A stretch of 32,326 nt of DNA from Candidatus Woesearchaeota archaeon (lineage in GTDB: Archaea; Nanobdellota; Nanobdellia; Woesearchaeales; GW2011-AR4): NCBI GenBank assembly GCA_018303655.1, contig JAGVXT010000013.1, forward strand, positions 1 through 32,326, given 5' to 3'. Position 1 is the first letter of the stretch. The number at the start of each line of letters is the position of its first letter. The notes below the pieces were generated by a model. It was not told where the DNA came from and made no database searches. It worked only from the letters and a program-made list of their open reading frames with translations. The position numbers were made by a program, and so were the translations under genes. Below, one piece after another: positions 6,385 through 14,187 of this stretch.

Positions 6385-6395
6385 TTTTTATATTA
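6385..6395 (+). promoter_or_regulatory. TATA box of the complete tRNA-Gly gene
   Basis: TTTTTATATTA, centred about 26 bp before 6415. It lies between the endonuclease stop codon (6383) and the tRNA, so the cassette brings or recreates the promoter. Confidence 0.55.
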
Positions 6396-6435
6396 ACAGT
6401 CTACTCCAATGGTTGCGCTGGTGGTCTAATGGCTT

Positions 6436-6469
6436 CAAACTTCTTCAACAGATGAAAAGATTGCCGTAA
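6436..6469 (+). other. D-loop intron of tRNA-Gly (BHB type)
   Basis: The exon strand TGGC (6430-6433) pairs with intron GCCG (6463-6466) as central helix. TTC forms the 5' bulge, A-rich residues the 3' bulge, and an internal stem AAACTTcTTCA/TGAAAAGATT closes the intron with one bulge and one mismatch. The upstream tRNA fragment lacks this intron. Confidence 0.65.
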
Positions 6470-6486
6470 ATGACTGCGGCCTTCCA

Positions 6487-6499
6487 TTATTTAGAGGTC
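6487..6499 (+). other. 13-nt anticodon-loop intron of tRNA-Gly at 37/38
   Basis: The exon strand CTTC (6481-6484) pairs with intron GAGG (6494-6497) as central helix. The bulges CAT and TCA are cut as CA^T and TC^A, leaving a seven-base loop CTTCCAA. This is the canonical archaeal position; the intron is near the minimum size. Confidence 0.75.
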
Positions 6500-6520
6500 A
6501 GCCGCGTGTCCGGGTTCAAA

Positions 6521-6551
6521 ATAGGGTTTGAAAAATCAGATTCTAGGAAAT
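6521..6551 (+). other. T-loop intron of tRNA-Gly at 59/60
   Basis: The 31-nt insert contains an uninterrupted 10-bp stem, TAGGGTTTGA/TCAGATTCTA with an AAAA loop (three pairs are G-U). TTC of the T-loop pairs with GAA as a short central helix. Cutting AA^A and AT^T restores TTCAAAT between CCGGG and CCCGG. Confidence 0.7.
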
Positions 6552-6613
6552 TCCCGGCCGGCGCATATATCAACCAAAAGGTTTATATACACTAAATCTA
6601 GTATTTTACCACT

Positions 6614-7315
6614 ATGGAAGAGTGCCAAACTGAGAGTAATTCGGAATTGAAAAATGAAGACAGGCCGCGAGAAGAGAGAACTTTAGATGATAGATTAGAG
6701 TCAAAAGAACATAGGCATTCTGATAAGACTGTTGAAGAAAAAGAGATTGAATTATTGGAAAGGATGTATTCCGGTTCCGGAAGAGATGCTAAAAGAATCT
6801 CTGATAAAAGTGAGCAGCCTGCTGACACCTATGACGGCGCAGTTGCTATAATATACCATATTGACAGCGAAGGCAGGGTATACTTTTCTTTGGAGCAGAA
6901 ATCAGGAACTCATCCGAGCAGCGGAAAATACGCCCTTTACGGCGGCACTGTCAGGGTCGGTGAAAATCATGTAGCCGCAGCTGAAAGGGAGCTGCAGGAA
7001 GAAGACCCAAAAGGTTTCTCAGCTGTAATAAAGGCTTTGAATGATACCCATTACAAAGTTGCAGAAGTTCCTGAGTATATTGGCGGCACGCCGTCAAGAA
7101 TGACAATTTGGGCTGCGGAAATAAAAGATGCATCAGAGTGGGAAACATACAAGCTGACAAAAACAACAGAAGGGCATAAGACGATTTTAAGCCTTGAGGA
7201 CACGGTTGCCGCAGTGCAAAAAAATAATTTTGCCTATCCGTCCCAGGGAAAGGCACTTCTTGATTTTGCATACGTACTGCTGAATTCTCCTAAATTGCAG
7301 CAGTATCATCACTAA
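6614..7315 (+). CDS. Nudix hydrolase domain protein
   Basis: 233 residues. Residues 1-70 are charged, Glu/Arg/Ser-rich and probably disordered. The Nudix domain follows (about 72-225), with the box GTVRVGE-x7-RELQEED at 111-131. Metal-binding Glu126, Glu129 and Glu130 are all present; the final Gly of the consensus is Pro132. The family hydrolyses nucleoside diphosphates linked to another moiety (nucleotide sugars, NADH, ADP-ribose, capped RNA), and the substrate cannot be told here. A TATA box GTTTATATAC at 6581-6590 lies just after the tRNA. The gene stands alone and converges on the coiled-coil gene. Confidence 0.8.
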   Translation: MEECQTESNSELKNEDRPREERTLDDRLESKEHRHSDKTVEEKEIELLERMYSGSGRDAKRISDKSEQPADTYDGAVAIIYHIDSEGRVYFSLEQKSGTHPSSGKYALYGGTVRVGENHVAAAERELQEEDPKGFSAVIKALNDTHYKVAEVPEYIGGTPSRMTIWAAEIKDASEWETYKLTKTTEGHKTILSLEDTVAAVQKNNFAYPSQGKALLDFAYVLLNSPKLQQYHH

Positions 7316-7337
7316 TACAAAGGATTGATTAACAGAA

Positions 7338-8021
7338 TTATTTCTTAATCTCCCTTATCGTCTTTGTTTTTGGGGTCACTGTCTTTGTGACTATTTTCTT
7401 TGGCGTTATTGTTTTTGTGACTGTCTTTTTGGGAGTTACCTTCCTAGTAACGGTTCTTCTGGAAATTTTTCTTGCTGGTTTCTTTCCCCCTATCTTTTTG
7501 TTCAGCTGCAGAATGCGCTTTTTCTGGCTTGTGATTCTCGCCTCAAGCTCCAGGTTGCCTCTCTTTGCGGTCCTTAACCTGCTGCTGAAAAGATTTTTCA
7601 GCTTCCTGATTTCATTCTGGGACTGCTTTAATGCAGAATTGAGTTTTTTTATATCAAGCGATTGTCTTTTGTATTTTGGCAATAAATTTTTGATTGACTT
7701 GTCATTCCTGGCAATTCCTTTTGATGCTTCCTGGTTTTTGGAATCCATTTTCTTGAGTTTAGTGTTAAAATTTTCAATTGCATCAGAAATCTGCGCTGTT
7801 GACTTGATTATTCCCTCAATGTCGGATAAGTATTTGTCAAGTGTGTTTTTTAAATCAGCTGAATTGCTGCCCATCGCAGAAGCCTTTGACTCCAGCATAA
7901 GAAGCATATTTTTTATGTGCTCCAGGCTGATCATTATGCTTGAAACATCTGCCCTTACAAACCTGAATGACTCTACAGTCTTTCTCTTATGAACCAAAAA
8001 TTCGTTTCTTATCCCCAACAT
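7338..8021 (-). CDS. Coiled-coil protein with basic Thr/Lys/Val/Pro repeat tail
   Basis: 227 residues from the ATG at 8021, chosen over GTG 8027 because GGAGTGG sits upstream as a ribosome-binding site. Residues 10-175 are predicted helical with heptad spacing. Residues 180-227 are very basic and repeat a K-K-x-V-T-K-T-x-T-P unit about three times, like a nucleic-acid-binding tail. No known domain is recognised. The neighbouring but separate SMC gene may be coincidental. A chromatin-associated or surface-anchored coiled-coil role is conceivable but unproven. TATA-like ATTTAAATAC lies near 8050-8059. Confidence 0.6.
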   Translation of the reverse strand: MLGIRNEFLVHKRKTVESFRFVRADVSSIMISLEHIKNMLLMLESKASAMGSNSADLKNTLDKYLSDIEGIIKSTAQISDAIENFNTKLKKMDSKNQEASKGIARNDKSIKNLLPKYKRQSLDIKKLNSALKQSQNEIRKLKNLFSSRLRTAKRGNLELEARITSQKKRILQLNKKIGGKKPARKISRRTVTRKVTPKKTVTKTITPKKIVTKTVTPKTKTIREIKK

Positions 8022-8114
8022 AACCACTCCATAATAGCAAAATATGTATGTATTTAAATGTTTTTATTTCTAATCTTAAGCAAATTTATAAACAACTGTT
8101 TATTATAACAAGCT

Positions 8115-8816
8115 ATGCTAAGCATAATTATTCCAGCCTACAATGAGGAAACATATCTTCCAAAACTGCTGGACTGCATCAAAAAGCAAACCTACAGAGA
8201 TTATGAAGTGATAGTAGCAGACGCAAATTCAAAAGACAAGACAATAGCCATAGCAAAAAAATACGGCTGTAAAATAGTCAGGAGCGGGAGCCTTCCAGGC
8301 ATTGGCCGCAACAATGGCGCAAAAGCAGCTAAAGGCGGAATTTTGCTTTTCCTGGATGCAGATGTATTGCTTGATGATGATTTCCTGCAAAACTCTGTTG
8401 AAGAGTTTGAAAAAAGAAAGCTCTATTGCGCAAGCGTGAAAATAGTTCCACAGGGCAATAAAATCATAGACAAAATATTTCTTGGGTTTTTCAATTCATT
8501 GGTAATTGCAACCCAAAGATTTTATCCGCACGCAATAGGCGCCTGCATAATATGCAGGAAGAAACTTCATGACAAAATCAAAGGCTTTGACGAAAAAATC
8601 GCTGTTGCAGAGGACATGGATTATGTGAAGCGGTGCTCCAAATACGGCAAATTCAGAATTTTAAAAAACGCAAAGATATTTTTCTCAATGAGAAGGTACG
8701 AGCACCATGGGCATTTGAATGTTGCAATCAAGATAGTTCTTGGAGAAATCCACAGGATGTTTGCAGGCGAGCTGAAAAAGGATGTTTTTAATTACCAGGT
8801 AAGATACAGAAAATAA
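8115..8816 (+). CDS. Family 2 glycosyltransferase (GT-A fold)
   Basis: 233 residues. The start 'MLSIIIPAYNEETYLPKLL' is the typical GT2 nucleotide-binding strand. Asp35/Asp41 lie in the 'VADANSKDKT' segment, and 'FLDADV' (Asp81-x-Asp83) is the metal/nucleotide-sugar DxD motif. 'GFDEKIAVAEDMDY' (about 160-175) carries the ED acceptor-side motif. No certain membrane helix is visible, though 'IFLGFFNSLVIA' is hydrophobic and may associate with membrane. Sugar donor and acceptor are unknown; glycolipid or S-layer glycan synthesis is usual for such archaeal enzymes. A TATA box at 8082-8093 is 28 bp before the ATG. The gene converges on smc with 4 bp between stops. Confidence 0.85.
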   Translation: MLSIIIPAYNEETYLPKLLDCIKKQTYRDYEVIVADANSKDKTIAIAKKYGCKIVRSGSLPGIGRNNGAKAAKGGILLFLDADVLLDDDFLQNSVEEFEKRKLYCASVKIVPQGNKIIDKIFLGFFNSLVIATQRFYPHAIGACIICRKKLHDKIKGFDEKIAVAEDMDYVKRCSKYGKFRILKNAKIFFSMRRYEHHGHLNVAIKIVLGEIHRMFAGELKKDVFNYQVRYRK

Positions 8817-8820
8817 CCAG

Positions 8821-11800
8821 TCAAATCTTCAAACTCACAACCTGTGAAATGCCGTCATTGTTCATAGAAACACCGTAAAGAATGTCTGCCTCTGAAACTA
8901 CGTTGTCATTGTGGCTTATCATGATGTATTGCGCTTTCTCCGCATACTTTCTTATCAGCTTTGCCAGCTTCTCGCTGTTGTGCTTGTCCAATGCAGCATC
9001 AACCTCATCCAAAACATAGAAAGATGCAGGTTCATGCTCCTGTATCGCAAAAATAAAAGCCAGCGCTGTCAAGGTCTTTTCGCCTCCTGACAGCCCCCTT
9101 ATGTCAAGGAACTTGCTTCCAGTTATCTTTACATTGATTCTTACTCCTGCCTCAAACGGGTTTTCCTCGTTTTCCAGCACCAAGTTTGCTTCCGCGCCTT
9201 TTGTCGTGAGCATGCCAAAAAAGTTCTTGAAATTATTATTGACAATTTCAAATGTTTTCATAAACAATTCTTTTTTCTTGCCTTCTATCTCCTTCATCAT
9301 TGTTAAAACATCATCCTTTTCCGTGCCAAGCTTGTCCTTTTTCTCCATAAATTCATTGTATTGTTTTTCAGCCTCGTCATAAACCTCCAATGCACGCATG
9401 TTGACTGAGCCGATGTCCTCTCTCATCCTTTCGAATTTTGAAATCTCGCTTTTCAGCTGCTCTTCTGTCTTTTCCAGGTCGAGCTTTACTCCTTCATACT
9501 GCGCAAATTCCTGGTTCAGTGCAGCCAGCGAAGCTGCAAATTCCGCGTTCTTCAACGAGTGGAAATTCACCTTTATCTCAACCTGCCTGCTTTCTTCCGC
9601 TAGTTTGTCATTAGCAAGCTCATTTTTTTGCATTTCACCGTTAATCTTGTTTTGCTTTTCAAATAACGACCTGAACCTCGTGTAGAACTCTTTTGCTAGG
9701 TTTTCCTTTTCCTTGAGCAGGGATTCTTTTTGGGCTATTGACTCCTGCAGCCTTTTCAGCTCATTGTTGAACTCGTTTTCGTCTTTATCAAGCTGCTTCA
9801 GTATCTTCTCGGTCTTTTCCTTGTCAGGCAAAAATATGTTTATTATCTGGGCATCAATATTCTTTATTTCAGAGCTGGCTCTTATTATCTCCTCGCTGAG
9901 CTCTTTGAATTTCTGCTCGAATGTGTTTAATTCAGCAAGCAAAGTGGGATTGTTAAGCTGCGCAATCACATTCCTTAATTTTTGCTTTTCTATCTTTAAA
10001 TTAGTCAATTGCTGGTTGAATGATGTGGTTTTATTGCTTATTTTGCTTATTTCATTATCGATTTCCTTTTCTTTTGACAGCAATTCTTTCTGCTGCTGCC
10101 TTGAAGCACCTGTATTCCCTGACTCAAAGTGCATTGATGTCTCTGACCTGATTACTTCTCCCTCAAGAACGGCTTTTTTTTCGCGAAGCTCTGTTATCCT
10201 TGCCTCATTCTCTGTCCTTCTTTTCTCAAGCACGCCAATAAGGGTTGAAAGCTCGCTTGCTTTCTTTTCATTTTCCTCAATGCTTTGCGCAACCTCCATT
10301 TCCTTGAATCCGAATGCCTCTTTCTTGCGCTCCCTATAGCCGCCGTGCATTGCCCCTGAAACCTCTGCAATATCACCATCAAGCGTCACAAACTTTGCCT
10401 TGCCTATTCCCAAGCGCGTTGCAACATTAATGTCGTCAACAACAAGTGTGTCGGAAAAAACATACGAAAAAATTTTTTTGAATTTCTGCTCGTAAGAAAC
10501 AAGGTTTATTGCAAGCTCGTGGACGCCCTTTGCGCCTATCAGCTTCCTGACATCTTCGGCTGCTTCCCTTGTATTCAGCTTGTTCAAGGGCAAAAATGTT
10601 GCAGTGCCCAATCTATTGTCCTTAAGGTATCTTATCAGCTCGGCTGCAAGCTTTTCATTTTCAACAACAATGCTCTTGATTCGAGCTCCTGCAGCAACCT
10701 CCAATGCAACTGCATACTTTGAGCTTACATTGCCAAGGTCGGCAACAGTTCCATAGATGCCTTCCCTTTTGTTTTTTAATTCTAAAATTTTCTTGACCGC
10801 TAAATCACCCCTTGAGATTTCCCTTATTGTGATGTCCTTTGCGCGAAGCTTTGCAAGCTCCTCATTGACAGAATTCATCTTTCTTCTTGACTCTGAAAGC
10901 TGGACCGCTAAGGAAGAATCCTCGTCAAGTCTCTTGTTCAGGTCCAAAGTTGCTGATTTAAACATCTGCCTCTTGTCATTTAATTCATCAAGGTGCTGCT
11001 TGTACTCCTTTTCAATGTTTATTACCTTTCTTATTTTGTCCTCTGCAGCGCTTATTTCATGGCCTATCCGGTCCTTTTCCCTTATAAGATTGTGCTGGCT
11101 TTCCCTTAATGCTGTTATCTCTTTCTGGATCTCATCTGCTTTTTTGTCGATTTCCTCCACATTTTTTTCAACATCGGCAACATTGTCCAGCTTGTTTTTT
11201 TCCTTGAATTTGAGTATCTTGCTGTTGATTGTTTCCCTATCGTTGTTTATTGCATTTATTCTGCCTTCATGCTCTTTTTTCTCGTTTGTCAGCTGCTCAA
11301 TTCTTTTTTCTGTTTCCCCGATGCTGTCCCTTAAATCATTTCTTCTTTGCTTTATTTTGCTTAGCTCATTTTTTAATGTGTCAATCCTTGAATTGTTCTT
11401 TGTCAGCTCTATTTTTAATGTCTCAACATCCTTGTTTAATTTTACCTGCTCGATTTCACCTTTTTCCTCGATTTCTTTTGAAATGCTTTCAATCTGCTTC
11501 TTCCTATATTCGTTTTCAAGCTTTAATTTGCTTATTTTTTCCCTTAATGATGCCAAATCCTTGTTGCCAAGGTCTATCTTTTGCTGTATTTCGTTTCTTT
11601 CAAAGTCTTTTTTGTCAATCTGGATTTTCAAGTATGATGCCTTGTTTTGCTTTATCCTGTCGCTCATATCCTTGTACTTCAAAGCCTGGTCTCTGTCTTT
11701 TTTTAACTCCTTTAGGTAAGTGCTTCTCTCTGTCATGATAAGCTCTGTCTCCCTTAAATGCTGCTCAACCTTTTCAAGCTCCAGCATTGCCTTGCGCTTT

Positions 11801-12384
11801 TTTTCCTCGTAAACGGAAATGCCTGCTATGTCTTCTATTAACGTTCTCCTGTCTTCAGGATGCATTTCAACAAACTTTATGATGTCTCCCTGCAAGATCA
11901 CATTATAGCCATCAGGGTCTATTTTCGCCAATGAGAGAATATTTGTGATCTGCTGCCTTGTCATGGCCTTGTCATTTATTTTGTATATGGATTGGCCGTT
12001 GTGCCTCACTATCCTTGTTATCTTGACTTCATTGTCTTCTGTGGGAAACACTTTGCTTGTGTTGTCAAAATAGATGCTTACCTCCCCATGTTTTGCGGGC
12101 TTTTTTGCCTTGCCTCCGTTATAGATAAGGTTGGCTGACTTTTCCGCTCTTAAGTCTCTTGAGGATGATTTGCCAAGAACAAAGCACAAAGCATCAAGCA
12201 CATTGCTTTTTCCGGCTCCGTTTGGCCCAAGAACGCAGTTGAAGTTTCCTCCAAATAGAATTTCGGTGTGCTTGGCAAACGACTTGAAGCCGTGTATCAC
12301 CATCTTGTTTATTCTTGTGGCTTTTAACGTCTCTGCTATAGCCATTTGTGGCATTCCTGATGTGCTTGAAACCTGCTCTTCCAT
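8821..12384 (-). CDS. smc: SMC chromosome segregation ATPase
   Basis: 1187 residues, full family length. Walker A GPNGAGKS is at 53-60. A long coiled coil follows, then a hinge around residues 535-690 containing 'GTVADLGNVSSKYAVALEVAAG' and 'GAMHGGYRERKK', then the second coiled coil. The signature LSGGEKTLTALAF begins at 1098, Walker B FYVLDEVD is at 1122-1129, and the D-loop AALD follows. SMC dimers extrude or tether DNA loops and act with kleisin (ScpA) and winged-helix partners, none of which lie next to it here. About 25 residues precede the conserved 'INKMVIHGFKSF' start. The minus-strand TATA CCTTTAAATATC at 12405-12416 supports the ATG at 12384. Confidence 0.97.
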   Translation of the reverse strand: MEEQVSSTSGMPQMAIAETLKATRINKMVIHGFKSFAKHTEILFGGNFNCVLGPNGAGKSNVLDALCFVLGKSSSRDLRAEKSANLIYNGGKAKKPAKHGEVSIYFDNTSKVFPTEDNEVKITRIVRHNGQSIYKINDKAMTRQQITNILSLAKIDPDGYNVILQGDIIKFVEMHPEDRRTLIEDIAGISVYEEKKRKAMLELEKVEQHLRETELIMTERSTYLKELKKDRDQALKYKDMSDRIKQNKASYLKIQIDKKDFERNEIQQKIDLGNKDLASLREKISKLKLENEYRKKQIESISKEIEEKGEIEQVKLNKDVETLKIELTKNNSRIDTLKNELSKIKQRRNDLRDSIGETEKRIEQLTNEKKEHEGRINAINNDRETINSKILKFKEKNKLDNVADVEKNVEEIDKKADEIQKEITALRESQHNLIREKDRIGHEISAAEDKIRKVINIEKEYKQHLDELNDKRQMFKSATLDLNKRLDEDSSLAVQLSESRRKMNSVNEELAKLRAKDITIREISRGDLAVKKILELKNKREGIYGTVADLGNVSSKYAVALEVAAGARIKSIVVENEKLAAELIRYLKDNRLGTATFLPLNKLNTREAAEDVRKLIGAKGVHELAINLVSYEQKFKKIFSYVFSDTLVVDDINVATRLGIGKAKFVTLDGDIAEVSGAMHGGYRERKKEAFGFKEMEVAQSIEENEKKASELSTLIGVLEKRRTENEARITELREKKAVLEGEVIRSETSMHFESGNTGASRQQQKELLSKEKEIDNEISKISNKTTSFNQQLTNLKIEKQKLRNVIAQLNNPTLLAELNTFEQKFKELSEEIIRASSEIKNIDAQIINIFLPDKEKTEKILKQLDKDENEFNNELKRLQESIAQKESLLKEKENLAKEFYTRFRSLFEKQNKINGEMQKNELANDKLAEESRQVEIKVNFHSLKNAEFAASLAALNQEFAQYEGVKLDLEKTEEQLKSEISKFERMREDIGSVNMRALEVYDEAEKQYNEFMEKKDKLGTEKDDVLTMMKEIEGKKKELFMKTFEIVNNNFKNFFGMLTTKGAEANLVLENEENPFEAGVRINVKITGSKFLDIRGLSGGEKTLTALAFIFAIQEHEPASFYVLDEVDAALDKHNSEKLAKLIRKYAEKAQYIMISHNDNVVSEADILYGVSMNNDGISQVVSLKI

Positions 12385-12465
12385 GAGGATATTGCTATAC
12401 TGGTGATATTTAAAGGTTGCGGGTTATATTTTTGGTAAATTGAGGTCAGCAGTTTTCTATTTTCT

Positions 12466-12948
12466 TCATTCTCCCAGTATCCTTATAGTCTCTCTTTGCA
12501 CTTTCAGTATTAATTCCTTGATTTTCTTTAACTGCTGTAAATCAATGCTTGTTTCAACGCCATAAGTGGAAAGTTCCCTTCTTTCTCTTACTGTTGGATT
12601 AGTGATATTCTTTTCAACATCAAGAGTATCAAATTGAGTAACCAAGTCTTTATCAAAGTTCAGTTTCTTATCGTTTATCAAAGTATGCAGAACAGTTATA
12701 GTGCAGGCCTGGTTTCGGGATTCATAGCCGTATTTGGCAAGGATTGCCAAAAAGCAGTGATAAACAGCATAAAAGCCAACATTAAATGCCCAGTCGTATG
12801 TCTTTAGCCTTTCAAGGGTCTGCACTACTTTATAGTTATATTCGGATTTCTTGACGTGCTTTTGCGCCAAATCCAAATCAGGCTTTGTTTTCACCAGCCT
12901 TTTTGGATCTTTCAAACACCATTTCAAATGCTCATCTATTTGCGGCAT
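12466..12948 (-). CDS. HEPN-domain protein, predicted toxin half of a HEPN/MNT pair
   Basis: 160 residues, mostly alpha-helical. 'AFNVGFYAVYHCFLAILAKYGYESRNQACTITVLH' is the central HEPN helix pair. HEPN toxins are RNases using an R-x4-6-H motif. Here the Arg is followed by N-Q-A-C and the next His is ten residues on, so the motif is altered or inactive. It overlaps the upstream HTH-nucleotidyltransferase gene by 13 bp on the same strand, the usual arrangement of HEPN/MNT modules, in which the MNT protein nucleotidylates or binds the HEPN partner. The function is inferred from this pairing. Confidence 0.65.
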   Translation of the reverse strand: MPQIDEHLKWCLKDPKRLVKTKPDLDLAQKHVKKSEYNYKVVQTLERLKTYDWAFNVGFYAVYHCFLAILAKYGYESRNQACTITVLHTLINDKKLNFDKDLVTQFDTLDVEKNITNPTVRERRELSTYGVETSIDLQQLKKIKELILKVQRETIRILGE

Positions 12949-13544
12949 TTCCTAACCACCTCAACATACTTTTCAGGATTATGGAATACAAGGCTTTCAG
13001 ATAGCATACTATACAAAATTTTGTCTTCTTTATTCATGAGAATATCCTTTTCAGCTATATCGACATACCTTATAGGTTTTTCAACTAATTCAGATTTTCT
13101 TATTTCATCCTTTATTTTTTTGATGCCTTTGGATTTTTCAGCATCATACATAAGCAAAACATCTATATCGCTGAAATCCCTGGTTTTTATGGATGAGCCA
13201 AAAACCAAGCCCATTTCGATGCAGCCCCTGAATTTTTTCAGGCTGTGGAATAAGACACCTAGCCATTTAGGAAACTCCTTGTCTTCCAAACTCAGCATAT
13301 ATTCCATGAATTTTATGGCCAGCTTGTTGCCATATTCATAAGAAAAAAAGACAGAGTTGCCAATCTCCTCTTTAGCCAATAGATGTTTATCTGCTAAAAT
13401 GTTGCATAATTTATTGGCATGGGCATGATTGATGTTCAATATTCTGGCCAATTGCCTGGCGTTATACCTGTCCCTGTAATGCTTAAACAGGTATTTTGCT
13501 ATCTGAATTTCAATCTTTGTGAATTGTATGTTATTAACAGCCAT
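12936..13544 (-). CDS. wHTH-minimal nucleotidyltransferase (MNT) antitoxin
   Basis: 202 residues from the ATG at 13544 (MAVNNIQFTK...). A TATA box ATATATATAAACT at 13565-13577 places the transcript start there; the longer upstream frame would be Cys-rich and untranslated. Residues 1-70 are a winged helix ('YNARQLARILNINHAHANKLCNIL'). The MNT domain follows, with 'GLVFGSSIKTRDFSDIDVLL' (GS-x8-D-x-D) and a third acidic residue in 'IRYVDI'. These catalytic residues are intact. Fusion of HTH and MNT suggests that the protein both autoregulates the operon and neutralises the HEPN partner encoded downstream with a 13-bp overlap. Confidence 0.75.
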   Translation of the reverse strand: MAVNNIQFTKIEIQIAKYLFKHYRDRYNARQLARILNINHAHANKLCNILADKHLLAKEEIGNSVFFSYEYGNKLAIKFMEYMLSLEDKEFPKWLGVLFHSLKKFRGCIEMGLVFGSSIKTRDFSDIDVLLMYDAEKSKGIKKIKDEIRKSELVEKPIRYVDIAEKDILMNKEDKILYSMLSESLVFHNPEKYVEVVRKCRK

Positions 13545-13668
13545 ATGTATTCTAAAAACATACATACATATATAAACTTTACGATTTTGACAGCAATCGC
13601 ATACGTTATACCAAACCAACAATTATTTATACTACCTATTCCAATACAAGAATATAGGGGTGGTACTG

Positions 13669-14187
13669 ATGGAGCATGATTACAAGAACATTATTTCTCA
13701 CATTGACATAGACAGGAGCATAGATGCTACTGAATATTCCAGCTTTAACGGGGTTGATGATGATGCTATTCTTGATTTCAAGAATGACATTGAAGCAGGA
13801 AACGACTCGATTGAAATGCACCTTGTCAAGTCAAAAGCCTACAAGGAGGCATTGGTTTTAAGGCTAAAAAAAAGCAATGGGACTTTTTCCGACACTTGGA
13901 GAGATTTTCTAAAAGAAGAGCAGAAAACCTTTGGCGGAAGCAAGATGTTCTACATAAACAATGACTGCAGCAAGCTGCTGGTTTTATCCCTGCCGAACGA
14001 GATAAGAAACAAGATGAACATGGTCATCACAAGATTAAACAAGATTAACGAGAAAATAACAAGGATAAACTCAAGGATAAAAAAGGAGAACCTTGACCTT
14101 TACGCATCAAGACTGAAGGAAAAAGGCGCAATGGACAAGAAAAAAGACGACATCATCAATTTCATAAACCAGAATTTAAGGGTTTAA
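13669..14187 (+). CDS. Hypothetical protein with helical C-terminus
   Basis: 172 residues. I recognise no family. The N-terminus (1-45) is acidic and Asp-rich. Residues 60-110 mix strand and helix ('MFYINNDCSKLLVLSL'). Residues 113-165 form a basic, probably coiled-coil helix ('MVITRLNKINEKITRINSRIKKE'). The ATG at 13669 is favoured over GTG 13660 because GGGGTGG lies about 5 bp upstream as a ribosome-binding site; a TATA-like TTATTTATACT is near 13622. The gene converges on the DHH phosphoesterase gene with a 4-bp overlap. No context points to a function. Confidence 0.55.
   Translation: MEHDYKNIISHIDIDRSIDATEYSSFNGVDDDAILDFKNDIEAGNDSIEMHLVKSKAYKEALVLRLKKSNGTFSDTWRDFLKEEQKTFGGSKMFYINNDCSKLLVLSLPNEIRNKMNMVITRLNKINEKITRINSRIKKENLDLYASRLKEKGAMDKKKDDIINFINQNLRV

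Larger units (their letters stand above)
5452..6434 (+). mobile_element. Homing-endonuclease cassette flanked by a 22-bp direct repeat of the tRNA-Gly 5' end
   Basis: The direct repeat occupies 5452-5473 and 6413-6434; copies are 961 bp apart. Between them lie the rest of the tRNA fragment, the endonuclease gene and a new TATA box for the downstream tRNA. The downstream copy continues into a complete tRNA. The arrangement resembles an element that inserts into a tRNA gene and restores its 5' end. I see no integrase. Confidence 0.55.
6415..6565 (+). tRNA. tRNA-Gly (anticodon TCC) interrupted by three introns
   Basis: The acceptor GCGCTGG (6415-6421) pairs with CCGGCGC (6558-6564, one G-U), with discriminator A6565 and no encoded CCA. 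The D-stem is GTC (6424-6426) with GAC (6472-6474). The anticodon stem is GCGGC (6476-6480) with GCCGC (6501-6505); the loop reads CTTCCA + A, giving anticodon TCC at 6483-6485. The T-stem is CCGGG (6510-6514) with CCCGG (6553-6557), and the T-loop is TTCAAA + T. Removing the introns at about 6436-6469, 6487-6499 and 6521-6551 leaves about 72-73 nt, the normal length. Each intron can fold as bulge-helix-bulge. Anticodon and arms are clear; the exact D-loop junctions are uncertain by 1-2 nt. Confidence 0.85.

Noticed and set aside
10757-11719. A 320-codon plus-strand open frame opposite smc
   Set aside because: It is antisense to the SMC coiled coil, reads as Ser/Phe/Leu-rich low-complexity sequence, and has no promoter or start signals; the frame is open only because of the coding bias of smc.
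12856-13341. Plus-strand open frames opposite the HEPN/MNT genes
   Set aside because: They are shadows of the minus-strand pair, with no recognisable domain and no start context.
13545-13622. N-terminal extension of the HTH-MNT protein (MLVWYNVCDCC...)
   Set aside because: A TATA box lies inside this stretch at 13565-13577, so the message should begin at about the ATG at 13544.
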